Both the position numbers and the translations under genes were made by a program. From positions 248,001-312,000 of the forward strand of contig CANLWK010000003.1 in the NCBI GenBank assembly GCA_947494805.1: 64,000 bases of DNA, in the 5' to 3' direction. Below, in pieces: positions 43,417-52,349 of this stretch (positions within the stretch are counted from its first letter, which is position 1; every line of letters begins with the position of its first letter). The notes below the pieces were generated by a model. The model was not told the DNA's origin and ran no database searches. It saw only the letters and a program-made list of their open reading frames with translations. The stretch comes from an uncultured Croceitalea sp. GTDB taxonomy: Bacteria > Bacteroidota > Bacteroidia > Flavobacteriales > Flavobacteriaceae.

Positions 43417-44739
43417 ATGAAAAAATTACTATGCAGCGCAAGTCTTTTGTTTGTGTCAATTGGTCTGCTCACGGCACAAGAGGTTGCCTTTGAAGAGTAT
43501 GACCTAGACAACGGCATGCACGTTATCTTGCACCAAGACAACAACGTACCTGTTGTCACTGTTGCCGTCTCATACCATGTTGGTTCTAAAAATGAAAACC
43601 CCGAAAAAACCGGTTTTGCGCACTTTTTTGAGCACCTATTGTTCGAGGGCACCAAAAATATTGAACGTGGCGAGTGGTTCAAATTGGTTTCTTCAAACGG
43701 AGGCAGCAACAATGCTACCACGAACTATGACAGAACCTACTACTACGAAAACTTTCCATCAAACAACCTAGAATTAGGTCTTTGGATGGAATCGGAACGA
43801 TTGATGCACCCAATCATCAACCAAATTGGTGTTGATACCCAAAAAGAGGTCGTTCAAGAAGAGCGAAGGCTTCGTGTTGACAATGCACCCTATGGCAGAT
43901 GGCAAGAGCAGATGTTCAAAAACCTATTCGCCAAACATCCGTACCGATGGACGGTCATTGGGTCAATGGAGCATTTGGCAACAGCCACATTGGAAGACTT
44001 TCAAAACTTCAACAAAAAATTCTACGTTCCGAACAACGCTGTATTGGTGGTAGCGGGTGATTTAGATATCCCTGAGACCAAAAAAATGATCCAAGATTAT
44101 TTTGGGCCTATCCCAAAAGGCAGTGAAGTAGTACAGTCGACCTATTCAGAAGATCCTATTCAAGGGCCTGTAAAGGTGAAGTTTGAGGATCCCAATATTC
44201 AGATTCCCCTTATCATGATGGGCTATCGTACTCCGGCCCAAACCGAACGGGATGCCTATGTGCTAGATATGATCTCAACCTATTTGAGTGATGGAAAAAG
44301 CTCTAAACTTTACAAAAAGTTGGTCGATGAAAAGAAAATGGCATTGCAGGTTTTTGCCTTTAACGGATCACAAGAAGATTATGGCGCATATATTGTCGGC
44401 GGTTTGCCCGTTGGGGAAAACTCATTGCAGGACATTATGAACGAAATCGACGAAGAAATTGTAAAAGTTCAAACTGAGCTTATCTCTGAAAAAGATTTTC
44501 AGAAGTTACAGAACAAAGCCGAAAATGATTTCGTCAATTCAAATAGCAGTATTTCAGGTATCACAAGGTCTTTGGCCAACTATTATTTGCTCTATGACGA
44601 TACTAATCTCATCAACACCCAAATTGATATCTATCGAAGTATTACTCGGGAAGAAATCAGAGATGTTGCCGCAAAGTACCTGAAAAAGAATGAGCGGGTA
44701 GAATTGGAATATTTACCAGAACAAAAAAACGCCAACTAA
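43417..44739 (+). CDS. M16-family zinc metallopeptidase, active subunit
   Basis: 440 residues with a signal peptide (about 1-20). The inverted zinc motif HFFEH (H69, E72, H73) is present with the distal glutamate in KEVVQEERRLRVDN. This is the catalytic half of a bacterial M16B pair; the partner gene starts one base after its stop. The enzyme should act as a heterodimer in the periplasm on short peptides. Confidence 0.95.
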   Translation: MKKLLCSASLLFVSIGLLTAQEVAFEEYDLDNGMHVILHQDNNVPVVTVAVSYHVGSKNENPEKTGFAHFFEHLLFEGTKNIERGEWFKLVSSNGGSNNATTNYDRTYYYENFPSNNLELGLWMESERLMHPIINQIGVDTQKEVVQEERRLRVDNAPYGRWQEQMFKNLFAKHPYRWTVIGSMEHLATATLEDFQNFNKKFYVPNNAVLVVAGDLDIPETKKMIQDYFGPIPKGSEVVQSTYSEDPIQGPVKVKFEDPNIQIPLIMMGYRTPAQTERDAYVLDMISTYLSDGKSSKLYKKLVDEKKMALQVFAFNGSQEDYGAYIVGGLPVGENSLQDIMNEIDEEIVKVQTELISEKDFQKLQNKAENDFVNSNSSISGITRSLANYYLLYDDTNLINTQIDIYRSITREEIRDVAAKYLKKNERVELEYLPEQKNAN

Positions 44740-44740
44740 G

Positions 44741-46813
44741 ATGAAAAAGACTTTATTATTTACCATATTATCGTTGTTTCTGACGATGTCTTACGCACAG
44801 ATTGACAGAACCCAGCCCCCAAAACCTGGACCTGCACCCAAAATCAATCTTGATGAACCCAACACCTTTGAACTGAACAATGGTCTGAAGGTAATGGTGG
44901 TCGAGAACAAAAAGTTGCCAAGGGTCAGAATTCAATTGGAATTGGACAACCCCCCCGTGCTTGAAGGCGAAAAAGCTGGTGTCTCAAGCCTTATGTCAAG
45001 CATGTTGGGCAATGGTTCGCAATCGATTCCAAAAGATGATTTTAATGAAGAGGTTGACTTTTTAGGTGCCAACATCAGTTTTGGAGCATCCAGTGGTTCT
45101 GCGAGTAGTTTATCAAAATACTTTCCTCGGATATTAGAGATGATGGCAGATGCCGCCATCAATCCGAATTTCACCGCAGAAGAATTTGAAAAGGAAAAAG
45201 CTAAGTTGTTGACCGGTTTGAAGACAGAAGAAAATGATGTTTCTGCCATTTCCTACAGAGCACAATTGGCCTTGGCTTATGGAAAGGGGCACCCGTATGG
45301 GGAGTATACCACCGAAGAAACTGTGAACAATGTATCGTTGGCAGACGTTGAACAATACTACCGTAAAAACTTTGTGCCCGCCAACGCTTATTTGGTCGTC
45401 ATCGGCGACGTTGCATTTGATAATGTCAAAGAATTGGTTACCAAAGCGTTTACTCCGTGGACACGAGCGGTACCGCCAACTTATAGCTATACAAACCCTT
45501 CTGACGCCCAATATACCCAAATCAACTTTATTGATACGCCCAACGCGGTACAATCAGAAGTTATAGTACAGAATATAGTTAATCTGAAGATGAACGATAA
45601 CGATTACTTATCGGCCTTAGTGGCCAATCAAATTCTTGGTGGCGGCGGTGAAGGACGGTTGTTCTTAAACCTTCGTGAAGACAAGGGATATACCTATGGA
45701 TCATATTCTTCAATTAGAGACGACAAATACGAGCCTGTTCGCTTTTCAGCTGAAGCCCAAGTCAGAAATCAAGTAACGGACAGCTCGGTGGTTGAGATTT
45801 TAAAGGAGATCGACCGAATCAAAAATGAGCCCGTGAGCGCAGAAGAGCTTAAGAATACCAAGGCAAAGTACACGGGTCGTTTTGTTATGGCACTTGAGCA
45901 ACCAGAAACAGTTGCCAACTATGCGTTGAATATTGAAAAAGAAGGGTTGCCAAAAGATTTTTATAAAACGTATTTAGAGCGTATCAATGCCATTACCATT
46001 GAAGATGTTCAAAATGCCGCGCAGAAGTATTTCAACACCGATAATGCCCGTGTCGTTGTCACTGGTAAAGGAAGCGATGTCATTGAAAACTTGGAAAAAG
46101 TATCTTTCAATGGGAAAAAAGTGCCGGTTTTATATTACGATAAAAATGTCAACAAAACAGAAAGGCCTGATTACAATGCCGCTGTACCTAAGGGCATGAC
46201 CGCGGAAAACGTTATTGAAAAGTACCTTGAGGCCATCGGCGGAAAAGACAAGCTTGAAGCTGTAGAGTCGTATGCCATGGTTGCCGAAGCTGAAATGCAG
46301 GGCATGAAATTGGAGTTGGAGATGAAAAAAACCTCTAAAAACCAATTTATGCAAGACGTTCGAATGATGGGCAACTCTATGCAAAAACAGGTAATAGATG
46401 GTGATCGGGGCTATATGATGGCTCAAGGGCAACGCAAAGACCTCACTGAAGAAGAAATCAAAGCTTTGAAAGAGGAGTCAGCGGCTTTTCCTGAGCTCAA
46501 TTATTTGGTCGCAGGCAATATCACTCTTGAAGGTATTGAGGCCGTTGGCGACAAAAAGGCGTACAAACTCAAGATTACCGATGAGAAAACGGTATTCTAT
46601 GACGTTGAATCAGGACTCAAGTTACAAGAAGTACAAGTGCAAGAGGTACAAGGCCAGACCATGCAACAGAACATGAGATTAAGCGACTACAAAGATGTCT
46701 CAGGTATTCTGTTCCCTTTTAAGTTATCACAGACCATGGGACCTCAAAAATTTGACTTTATTGTCAAAGAGATTAAAGTTAATGATGGGGTGACTCCTGC
46801 AGATTTTGAGTAG
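44741..46813 (+). CDS. M16-family peptidase partner with C-terminal lipoprotein-type domain
   Basis: 690 residues with a signal peptide (about 1-20). Two M16 domains span about 45-450. The zinc motif is lost (SSLMSSMLGNGSQ where HxxEH would be), as in the non-catalytic partners of M16B pairs, and the domain-2 motif RLFLNLREDKGYTYG is kept. The last about 200 residues (YLEAIGGKDKLEAVESYAM ... SDYKDVSGILFPF) match the outer-membrane lipoprotein-sorting-like beta domain often fused to Bacteroidota M16 proteins. Confidence 0.93.
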   Translation: MKKTLLFTILSLFLTMSYAQIDRTQPPKPGPAPKINLDEPNTFELNNGLKVMVVENKKLPRVRIQLELDNPPVLEGEKAGVSSLMSSMLGNGSQSIPKDDFNEEVDFLGANISFGASSGSASSLSKYFPRILEMMADAAINPNFTAEEFEKEKAKLLTGLKTEENDVSAISYRAQLALAYGKGHPYGEYTTEETVNNVSLADVEQYYRKNFVPANAYLVVIGDVAFDNVKELVTKAFTPWTRAVPPTYSYTNPSDAQYTQINFIDTPNAVQSEVIVQNIVNLKMNDNDYLSALVANQILGGGGEGRLFLNLREDKGYTYGSYSSIRDDKYEPVRFSAEAQVRNQVTDSSVVEILKEIDRIKNEPVSAEELKNTKAKYTGRFVMALEQPETVANYALNIEKEGLPKDFYKTYLERINAITIEDVQNAAQKYFNTDNARVVVTGKGSDVIENLEKVSFNGKKVPVLYYDKNVNKTERPDYNAAVPKGMTAENVIEKYLEAIGGKDKLEAVESYAMVAEAEMQGMKLELEMKKTSKNQFMQDVRMMGNSMQKQVIDGDRGYMMAQGQRKDLTEEEIKALKEESAAFPELNYLVAGNITLEGIEAVGDKKAYKLKITDEKTVFYDVESGLKLQEVQVQEVQGQTMQQNMRLSDYKDVSGILFPFKLSQTMGPQKFDFIVKEIKVNDGVTPADFE

Positions 46814-46841
46814 TGCACACTTAAAAAAAGTAATCATACAA

Positions 46842-47744
46842 TTAAGACGTCTTTCGAGGCGTCTTTTTTTTGTTGACCAAGTAAACCCCGAACAAAATCA
46901 GAAGGGAAGCACCGAATTGCTGTAACGTAAACTTTTCGTCATCAAGCATACCCCAAAAAATGCCAACAATAGGAATTAAATACGTCACAGAAACCGAAAA
47001 GACCGCTGAAGATAATTGAACCAATCTGTTGAACATGACCTTGGCAATACAGGTGCCAATAATGCATAAAATAAGTATATAGCCCAAAGAGCTCCAAAAG
47101 AACTTGCCATTGACCACAGTAACACTAAAAAAACCTGAAAATGGCAAAACAATAATCGCAGGTAGTATGATGCTTGCAAAGTTACCAACAGCAATACCCA
47201 TAGGTGATACGTTCTGTAGTTTGCTTTTAATGATATTGGCATTACAAGCGTAACAAATAGTGGCTAAAATCACAAAGCCGGCATACCAATAGTTTTGGTT
47301 GGGGTTCACCCCTTTACCAAAGAAAATTAGAAAGCCTGCTCCCAATAGACCGACCAGAACACCAAGCAATTGGTTTTTTGTAAATGATATTCCGAATGCA
47401 AATAGACCGACAAAAAGTGTAAATAGGGGTACCAATGAATTTAGAATGGCAGCAATGCTACTATCTATCTCAGTCTCTGCATAAGCAAAAAGAAACATAG
47501 GAAAGAAGCTACCTATAAAGCCCGATAGGGCAACCCACTTCCATTCAGTTCTTGATATGGTCCTCAACGACTTAAAGCCAATTGCAAAAAGTAATATTCC
47601 GGCAATCATAATACGAACAGAACCCAACTGAATCGGCGTAAAACCTTCTAAACCTTTTTTAATAAGAATGTATGAAGTACCCCAAATTATTGAAAGTATT
47701 ATGAGGTACACCCATTTTCGGTTCTGTTCGGTCAAAGCAATCAT
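46842..47744 (-). CDS. EamA-family (drug/metabolite) transporter
   Basis: About 300 residues with ten predicted membrane helices, two EamA repeats of five (IILSIIWGTSYILIKKGLEG at the start; the second near YAGFVILATICYACNANIIK). Members export amino acids, metabolites or drugs. The start is put at 47744 (MIALTEQNRK), with a possible upstream Met at 47765. The 3' end overlaps the terminator of the convergent M16 operon. Confidence 0.9.
   Translation of the reverse strand: MIALTEQNRKWVYLIILSIIWGTSYILIKKGLEGFTPIQLGSVRIMIAGILLFAIGFKSLRTISRTEWKWVALSGFIGSFFPMFLFAYAETEIDSSIAAILNSLVPLFTLFVGLFAFGISFTKNQLLGVLVGLLGAGFLIFFGKGVNPNQNYWYAGFVILATICYACNANIIKSKLQNVSPMGIAVGNFASIILPAIIVLPFSGFFSVTVVNGKFFWSSLGYILILCIIGTCIAKVMFNRLVQLSSAVFSVSVTYLIPIVGIFWGMLDDEKFTLQQFGASLLILFGVYLVNKKKTPRKTS
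46844..46871 (+). terminator. Terminator of the M16 operon inside the EamA 3' end
   Basis: A 9-bp stem (AAGACGTCT / AGGCGTCTT) closes a TTCG tetraloop and is followed by a run of T. It also encodes the last residues of the convergent EamA protein (KKTPRKTS). Confidence 0.9.
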
Positions 47745-47821
47745 TTTGAAGTGCAAAAATGGCACTTATTTCAGGTTTTTTTGTGCTTTATCTCTAATTT
47801 TACCACTTCAATCAGAAACCA

Positions 47822-48205
47822 CTGAAAACACCTGTCACATACTTCTTTGTTTTCCTATATCTGGTGGCAATGACAAGACCTGTGCTCCCACTTGTTGAAT
47901 ATGTGGTTTATGAAGATTATATCGCTGAGTTTCTTTGCATCAATAAAAGCAACACCGAGCTTGAATGTAATGGCAAATGTTACTTGATGCAGCGAATTTC
48001 TGAACAGCACAACGAAAAGAAACAGAGCTTACCCAAAATTGCTTTGGAAGAGTATCCCATAGGATTTGTCGAGCTTTATTTTTTTTCGCTTAAAGCAAAA
48101 AGAAACGGGTCCAACCTTGTCGAAAGCAGTTATGTAAATCTTTACAGCTATACTTTCACGCTTAATACATTTCATCCGCCGTCTTTCTTCTCATTCAGCT
48201 CATAA
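47822..48205 (+). CDS. Small anchored protein with a CNGKC-type motif
   Basis: The coding frame is open from about 47798. An ATG occurs only at 47870 and a GTG at 47864, both inside a hydrophobic stretch (PVTYFFVFLYLVAMTRPVLPLVEY). The complete membrane helix needs a start near CTG 47822, a rare codon. The protein continues YEDYIAEFLCINKSNTELECNGKCYLMQRIS. The C-x6-ECNGKC pattern occurs in small flavobacterial proteins near metal-related genes. The function is unknown. It precedes the Met-rich envelope gene at 48277. Confidence 0.6.
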   Translation: MKTPVTYFFVFLYLVAMTRPVLPLVEYVVYEDYIAEFLCINKSNTELECNGKCYLMQRISEQHNEKKQSLPKIALEEYPIGFVELYFFSLKAKRNGSNLVESSYVNLYSYTFTLNTFHPPSFFSFSS

Positions 48206-48276
48206 ACACTGATCAATTTGAAATAGCATCGTACTATTTCAAGCAATCTTTTTTGCATTAATCTAAAACAACACGG

Positions 48277-49296
48277 ATGAAAAAGTTTTTTTCGGCCATA
48301 GGTATTATGGCAACAATTATAATTACGGCCCAAGACCAACAGACAAATGATAAAGCTTGGTCTGCCGGGCGTCCCGATGGTCACGCACCAATAAGTGTAA
48401 TGGGCGACCATATGCACGGTAAAGGTGAATGGATGTTCTCTTACCGTTATATGTACATGAACATGAAAGATCTTAAACAAGGTAATGATGATGCCGGTTT
48501 TGATCAAGGACTTGCGGACTATATGGTCACTCCGACAGAGATGCCCATGAACATGCATATGCTAGGAGCAATGTATGCTCCCAGTGACAAGGTCACACTT
48601 ATGGCCATGTTCAATTATATCACCATGGAAATGGATCATATAACCCGAATGGGAGGAACTTTTATTACCGAGTCCTCTGGCCTCGGCGACATTCAACTCT
48701 CGGCCCTTTATAAATTCTTCAACACTAACCGACAATCGCTGCACGCACAGCTGGGGTTTTCGTTGCCCCTTGGAAGTGTTACTGAAAGTGACATCACCCC
48801 AGCCTCAGCCCCCAATGAAGTAGAACTGCCCTATCCTATGCAATTGGGCTCTGGTACTTTTGATACCAATTTGGCAGTAACTTACTTGGGACAAGCCGAT
48901 AACATTTCATGGGGAAACCAGTTACGGGGTGTTATTCGTTTTGGAGAAAATGATAGGGACTTTCGATATGGTAATCGATATAGCCTAAACAATTGGTTTG
49001 CCTTTAAAGCCACCGAATGGTTGAGCCTTTCAGCGAGAATCGAAGGGCTCATAATATCAGAAATCGAGGGCACAGATCCAAACTTGAACCCAATGATGGT
49101 CATCACGGCCGACACGGATAATTCAGGAGGCACCTTTATCAACAGTGGTTTGGGTTTTAACGTTTACATTCCGACAGGAGCACTTAAAAACCTAAGGTTT
49201 GGATTTGAGCTCGCTTCGCCAATCTATCAAGATGTGAACGGCATTCAACTTAAAACAAAGGAAACCCTGACCTTGGGCACCCAATATTCATTCTAA
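48277..49296 (+). CDS. Met/His-rich outer-membrane beta-barrel protein, possibly copper-related
   Basis: 339 residues with a signal peptide (about 1-19). After GDHMHGKGEWMFSYRYMYMNM it is a predicted beta barrel ending LGTQYSF, like the transporter family related to the phenol meta-pathway. The mature N-terminal third has an exceptional number of Met and His (MYMNMKDL, TPTEMPMNMHMLGAMYAP, MEMDHITRM), as in copper-binding envelope proteins. It lies between the cysteine-motif protein and a Met-rich lipoprotein, so the three may form a metal-handling set. The metal is inferred from composition only. Confidence 0.75.
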   Translation: MKKFFSAIGIMATIIITAQDQQTNDKAWSAGRPDGHAPISVMGDHMHGKGEWMFSYRYMYMNMKDLKQGNDDAGFDQGLADYMVTPTEMPMNMHMLGAMYAPSDKVTLMAMFNYITMEMDHITRMGGTFITESSGLGDIQLSALYKFFNTNRQSLHAQLGFSLPLGSVTESDITPASAPNEVELPYPMQLGSGTFDTNLAVTYLGQADNISWGNQLRGVIRFGENDRDFRYGNRYSLNNWFAFKATEWLSLSARIEGLIISEIEGTDPNLNPMMVITADTDNSGGTFINSGLGFNVYIPTGALKNLRFGFELASPIYQDVNGIQLKTKETLTLGTQYSF

Positions 49297-49325
49297 TTTC
49301 AAAAGACTTTCTGCGGGGTACTCCG

Positions 49326-49353
49326 TTTGCTTCGCAGGAAACTTTTATTTTTG
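49326..49353 (+). promoter_or_regulatory. Promoter of the 49370 lipoprotein gene
   Basis: TTTG, 16 bases, then TATTTTTG fits the Bacteroidota promoter apart from slightly short spacing. It begins about 30 bases after the preceding stop, so this gene can be transcribed alone. Confidence 0.5.
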
Positions 49354-49369
49354 TTTAAAATCTAATCTC

Positions 49370-49786
49370 ATGAAAAAAACACTTCTAGTTATACTATTAT
49401 GTGCGGTCGCATCAGGCTGCAAGCAAGAAAAAAAAGCGGACGACAACCCTACCCAAATGGAAACCGTTATGATGATCCATGACGAAGTAATGCCAAAAAT
49501 GGGCACCCTTTCAAAGCTTGTCGGTGAATTGAAGGCAAAGGTCGACACCACGGCCATGGGCATGAAATACGAAGCTTCAATGAAAGAGCTACAAGGAGCC
49601 AATATGGCCATGATGGATTGGATGAGGGGCTTTGGCGACCGTTTTGATTCGGATGAAATCTTAAATGGAAAAGCATTGAGCTCAGAGAAACAAGTATGGC
49701 TCAATGAAGAAGAGAAAAAGGTCAAAGCGCTGAAAGAACAGATAAATTCTAGTATCGAGAAGGCAGAGGCACTCTTAAAAGAGTAG
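49370..49786 (+). CDS. Met-rich helical lipoprotein
   Basis: 138 residues. Lipoprotein signal (MKKTLLVILLCAVASGCKQE). The rest is helical and rich in Met in its central part (METVMMIHDEVMPKMGTL; NMAMMDWMRGF), with a final coiled-coil-like segment (EEKKVKALKEQINSSIEKAEALLKE). Flavobacterial homologues carry the uninformative name viral A-type inclusion protein. It sits next to the Met/His-rich barrel and may belong with it. Confidence 0.75.
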   Translation: MKKTLLVILLCAVASGCKQEKKADDNPTQMETVMMIHDEVMPKMGTLSKLVGELKAKVDTTAMGMKYEASMKELQGANMAMMDWMRGFGDRFDSDEILNGKALSSEKQVWLNEEEKKVKALKEQINSSIEKAEALLKE

Positions 49787-49981
49787 TTTATCCATTTAAG
49801 CGCGCTATTGTTTTGAACCAAAACATTATGGCCGCAAGTCACGAAATACATAGCTCTTCAAACGCAATTGAAAAATCTTAAGAGTGTATTTGTTATAGGT
49901 CTTCTACGAGCCCTACCCAACACTTTTTAGACGTGTTAGAATTACTAGGTCAATTACTGCCTTTTTCAGGAATGAAATTAC

Positions 49982-50536
49982 TTATTTCCATTCCAAGGTT
50001 TCCATAATTTTACGGATATCGTTTTGCAAGTACATGGCCGCTGGTAATATAGAATCGTAGTTGGGCCTGGCGTAAAAATATAGTGAACCGGTAACAAAGT
50101 GATTGATACTATCGGTCACGTAAAACTGCGATTGCGATGCCGCGTTGCCGGTAACCTCATAAAACATACCGTATACTTTATCGTCCCCATTGATGAAAGG
50201 TTGCTCAACAATATTGTCTGCCTTGGTGGCATGCTCATATGAAAGTTTTTGCGCATCGGTAAGCAATGTTTTCAGGTTGTCATCTACCTTTTTGTAAGTC
50301 AAATAGACCGATCCGTTCATCATGGGATAATCCAACACCATGGAACAGTTTTCCTTTTGGCTCAGATTGGCCATGGTGTTACTTTCAAAAGTATACGCAC
50401 AATCATATGATAATCGCTCGTATTTGGCTCTTTCAAAATCAAGTCGCAACATCGCCTTTGGTTTTGGCAGTACATCATCTTTACATCCAATACAAACGCA
50501 AAAAACAAACAAAAAAAGTATATGATCAAGCTTCAT
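49982..50536 (-). CDS. gldD: Gliding motility lipoprotein GldD
   Basis: 184 residues with a lipoprotein signal (LFLFVFCVCIGCKDD) and the family opening LPKPKAMLRLDFERAKYERL. GldD is required for gliding motility and the type IX secretion machinery in flavobacteria. Its start overlaps the end of gldE by 11 bases. The order mutY-ssb-gldE-gldD is the conserved flavobacterial arrangement, which supports the name. Confidence 0.92.
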   Translation of the reverse strand: MKLDHILFLFVFCVCIGCKDDVLPKPKAMLRLDFERAKYERLSYDCAYTFESNTMANLSQKENCSMVLDYPMMNGSVYLTYKKVDDNLKTLLTDAQKLSYEHATKADNIVEQPFINGDDKVYGMFYEVTGNAASQSQFYVTDSINHFVTGSLYFYARPNYDSILPAAMYLQNDIRKIMETLEWK

Positions 50537-51854
50537 GTGGCAATGTGATTTTTATTTGTTTCAAACGTTTTTTATCCAAACTTTCAATAGTGAAATGATA
50601 GTTGTTGAAAACTACAATTTCACCACGTTTTGGAAAGTTTCCTGATATCTCAAGAACAAATCCGGCAATGGTTTCAGACTCGCCTTTGTTGCTCTCAAAC
50701 TCCTCTTGGTTTTCAATCTTGGCAACACGGTAAAAATCCTTTAGGTTGGTCTTCCCTTCAAAGACATAGGTATGTTCGTCAAGCTTCGAAAAAATCAAAT
50801 CCTCATCATCAAATTCATCGCTGATATCCCCAACAATCTCTTCGATGATATCCTCAAGGGTAACAATACCTGACGTGCCACCATATTCATCAACAACAAC
50901 AGCCAAATGTTTTTTCTGATCTTGAAACTCCAACAACAAATCATCTAATTTCTTGTTTTCTGGCACAAAATAAGGTTCACGAATCAACGATATCCAATTG
51001 AACGATTTTCTGTCAATGTAGGGCAATAAGTCCTTCACGTAAAGCACGCCAAGTACATTGTCCACATTTTCGGAGAAAACAGGAATTCGAGAGTAACCAT
51101 TCTTTTTGATTTCTTCCAAAACCTCAAGAAACTTCATTTCTTCGTTGAGGGCAAAGATATCTATACGGGGACGCATTACCTGTTTGGTATCGGTGTTACC
51201 AAAAGAAACGATTCCTTCCAATATTTTTTGTTCTTCTTTGGTAGTGTCGCCTTCTGAGGTAAGTTCTAATGCCTGTGATAAATGATCAACGCTCAAATTT
51301 GATTTTTGACGCCCCAATTTGTTCTGTAAAAACAAGGTTGCCGATCGCATTGGCATACTCATTGGGGTAAACAGCGTATCCAAAATCCGTAATGGGATTA
51401 CCATAAAATGTGAAAACTGTACTCTGTTTCTACTTGCATATATTTTGGGCAAAATCTCGCCAAACATCAAAATCAAAAACGTCGCAACCACAACTTCAAG
51501 CAAAAAACGTACAGAGACCACTTCAAAAAGAACGTGATTTACACCAGCGAATAGCGTATCACCTATAGCACTGAACAACAGCACAATACCAATATTAATT
51601 GCGTTATTGGTTATTAAAATGGTGGCCAATAACTTTTTGGGTCTGGATAATAATCGAATAATGAGTTTGCCCTTGGCCGTATCTTCTTCCTCAATTTCAT
51701 TGAGATTGGTCTGCGAGAGGCCGAATAAGGCCACTTCAGCACCCGATATCAACGCAGAGCACGAGAGCAGCAGCAAAAGCACCAAAACTTTGGCCACAAA
51801 AATTCCATTAAAGGTCAGTAGCAGTAATGGCAGACTATAGGGGTCAGGGTCCAA
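50526..51854 (-). CDS. gldE: Gliding-motility-associated CNNM/CBS membrane protein GldE
   Basis: 442 residues: a DUF21/CNNM membrane domain with about four helices (20-180), a CBS pair (about 215-340; MRPRIDIFALNEEM, VVDEYGGTSGIVTLEDIIEEIVGDI) and a C-terminal CorC_HlyC domain. This is the hemolysin-like family. Its place directly before gldD identifies it as GldE, which supports GldD in motility and secretion. It is probably transcribed with ssb and mutY. Confidence 0.92.
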   Translation of the reverse strand: MDPDPYSLPLLLLTFNGIFVAKVLVLLLLLSCSALISGAEVALFGLSQTNLNEIEEEDTAKGKLIIRLLSRPKKLLATILITNNAINIGIVLLFSAIGDTLFAGVNHVLFEVVSVRFLLEVVVATFLILMFGEILPKIYASRNRVQFSHFMVIPLRILDTLFTPMSMPMRSATLFLQNKLGRQKSNLSVDHLSQALELTSEGDTTKEEQKILEGIVSFGNTDTKQVMRPRIDIFALNEEMKFLEVLEEIKKNGYSRIPVFSENVDNVLGVLYVKDLLPYIDRKSFNWISLIREPYFVPENKKLDDLLLEFQDQKKHLAVVVDEYGGTSGIVTLEDIIEEIVGDISDEFDDEDLIFSKLDEHTYVFEGKTNLKDFYRVAKIENQEEFESNKGESETIAGFVLEISGNFPKRGEIVVFNNYHFTIESLDKKRLKQIKITLPHEA

Positions 51855-51878
51855 TTAAATTGACTTTAATTAGCTAGG

Positions 51879-52334
51879 TTAAAATGGTAAATCATCATCT
51901 TCTTCGGTCTCTGCAACGGTATTCGTTTCGACAGCCGGAGTTTGCTGTGGTACGGCATAGTTGCCTTGGTTCGGTTGTGACATGGTTCCGCCTTCATTCT
52001 TATTGCTCAAAAACGTAAAGTCTTGTACATGAACTTCTGTCGTATAACGGGTATTGCCGTCTTCACCCTGCCATTGACGATTCTTTAAGCGTCCTTCGAC
52101 ATAAACTTTATCGCCTTTGCTCAGGTATTTTTCACAGATCTCGGCAGCTTTATTTCTGACTACCACATTGTGCCAATCTGTATTGGTGACTTTCTCACCG
52201 GTTTGTTTGTTCGTATAGGTCTCATTGGTAGCTATAGGAAAGCGCCCTACACAGCCACCACCTTCAAAATAATGTACTTTTACCTCGTCTCCTAAATGCC
52301 CAATCAGCATTACTTTGTTCAATGTTCCACTCAT
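51879..52334 (-). CDS. ssb: Single-stranded DNA-binding protein
   Basis: 151 residues. The OB fold covers about 1-110 (MSGTLNKVMLIGHLGDEVKV ... NRQWQGEDGNTRYTTEVHVQDFTFL). A Gln/Asn/Pro-rich linker leads to the acidic tip ETEEDDDLPF. It covers single-stranded DNA and recruits repair and replication proteins by the tip. Encoded 15 bases after mutY in the same operon. Confidence 0.97.
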   Translation of the reverse strand: MSGTLNKVMLIGHLGDEVKVHYFEGGGCVGRFPIATNETYTNKQTGEKVTNTDWHNVVVRNKAAEICEKYLSKGDKVYVEGRLKNRQWQGEDGNTRYTTEVHVQDFTFLSNKNEGGTMSQPNQGNYAVPQQTPAVETNTVAETEEDDDLPF

Positions 52335-52349
52335 AGTAAATCAAAAGTA

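Noticed and set aside
49809-49825. Short palindrome TGTTTTG AAC CAAAACA
   Set aside because: No T run or nearby gene end makes it a terminator, and this length is expected by chance in AT-rich DNA.
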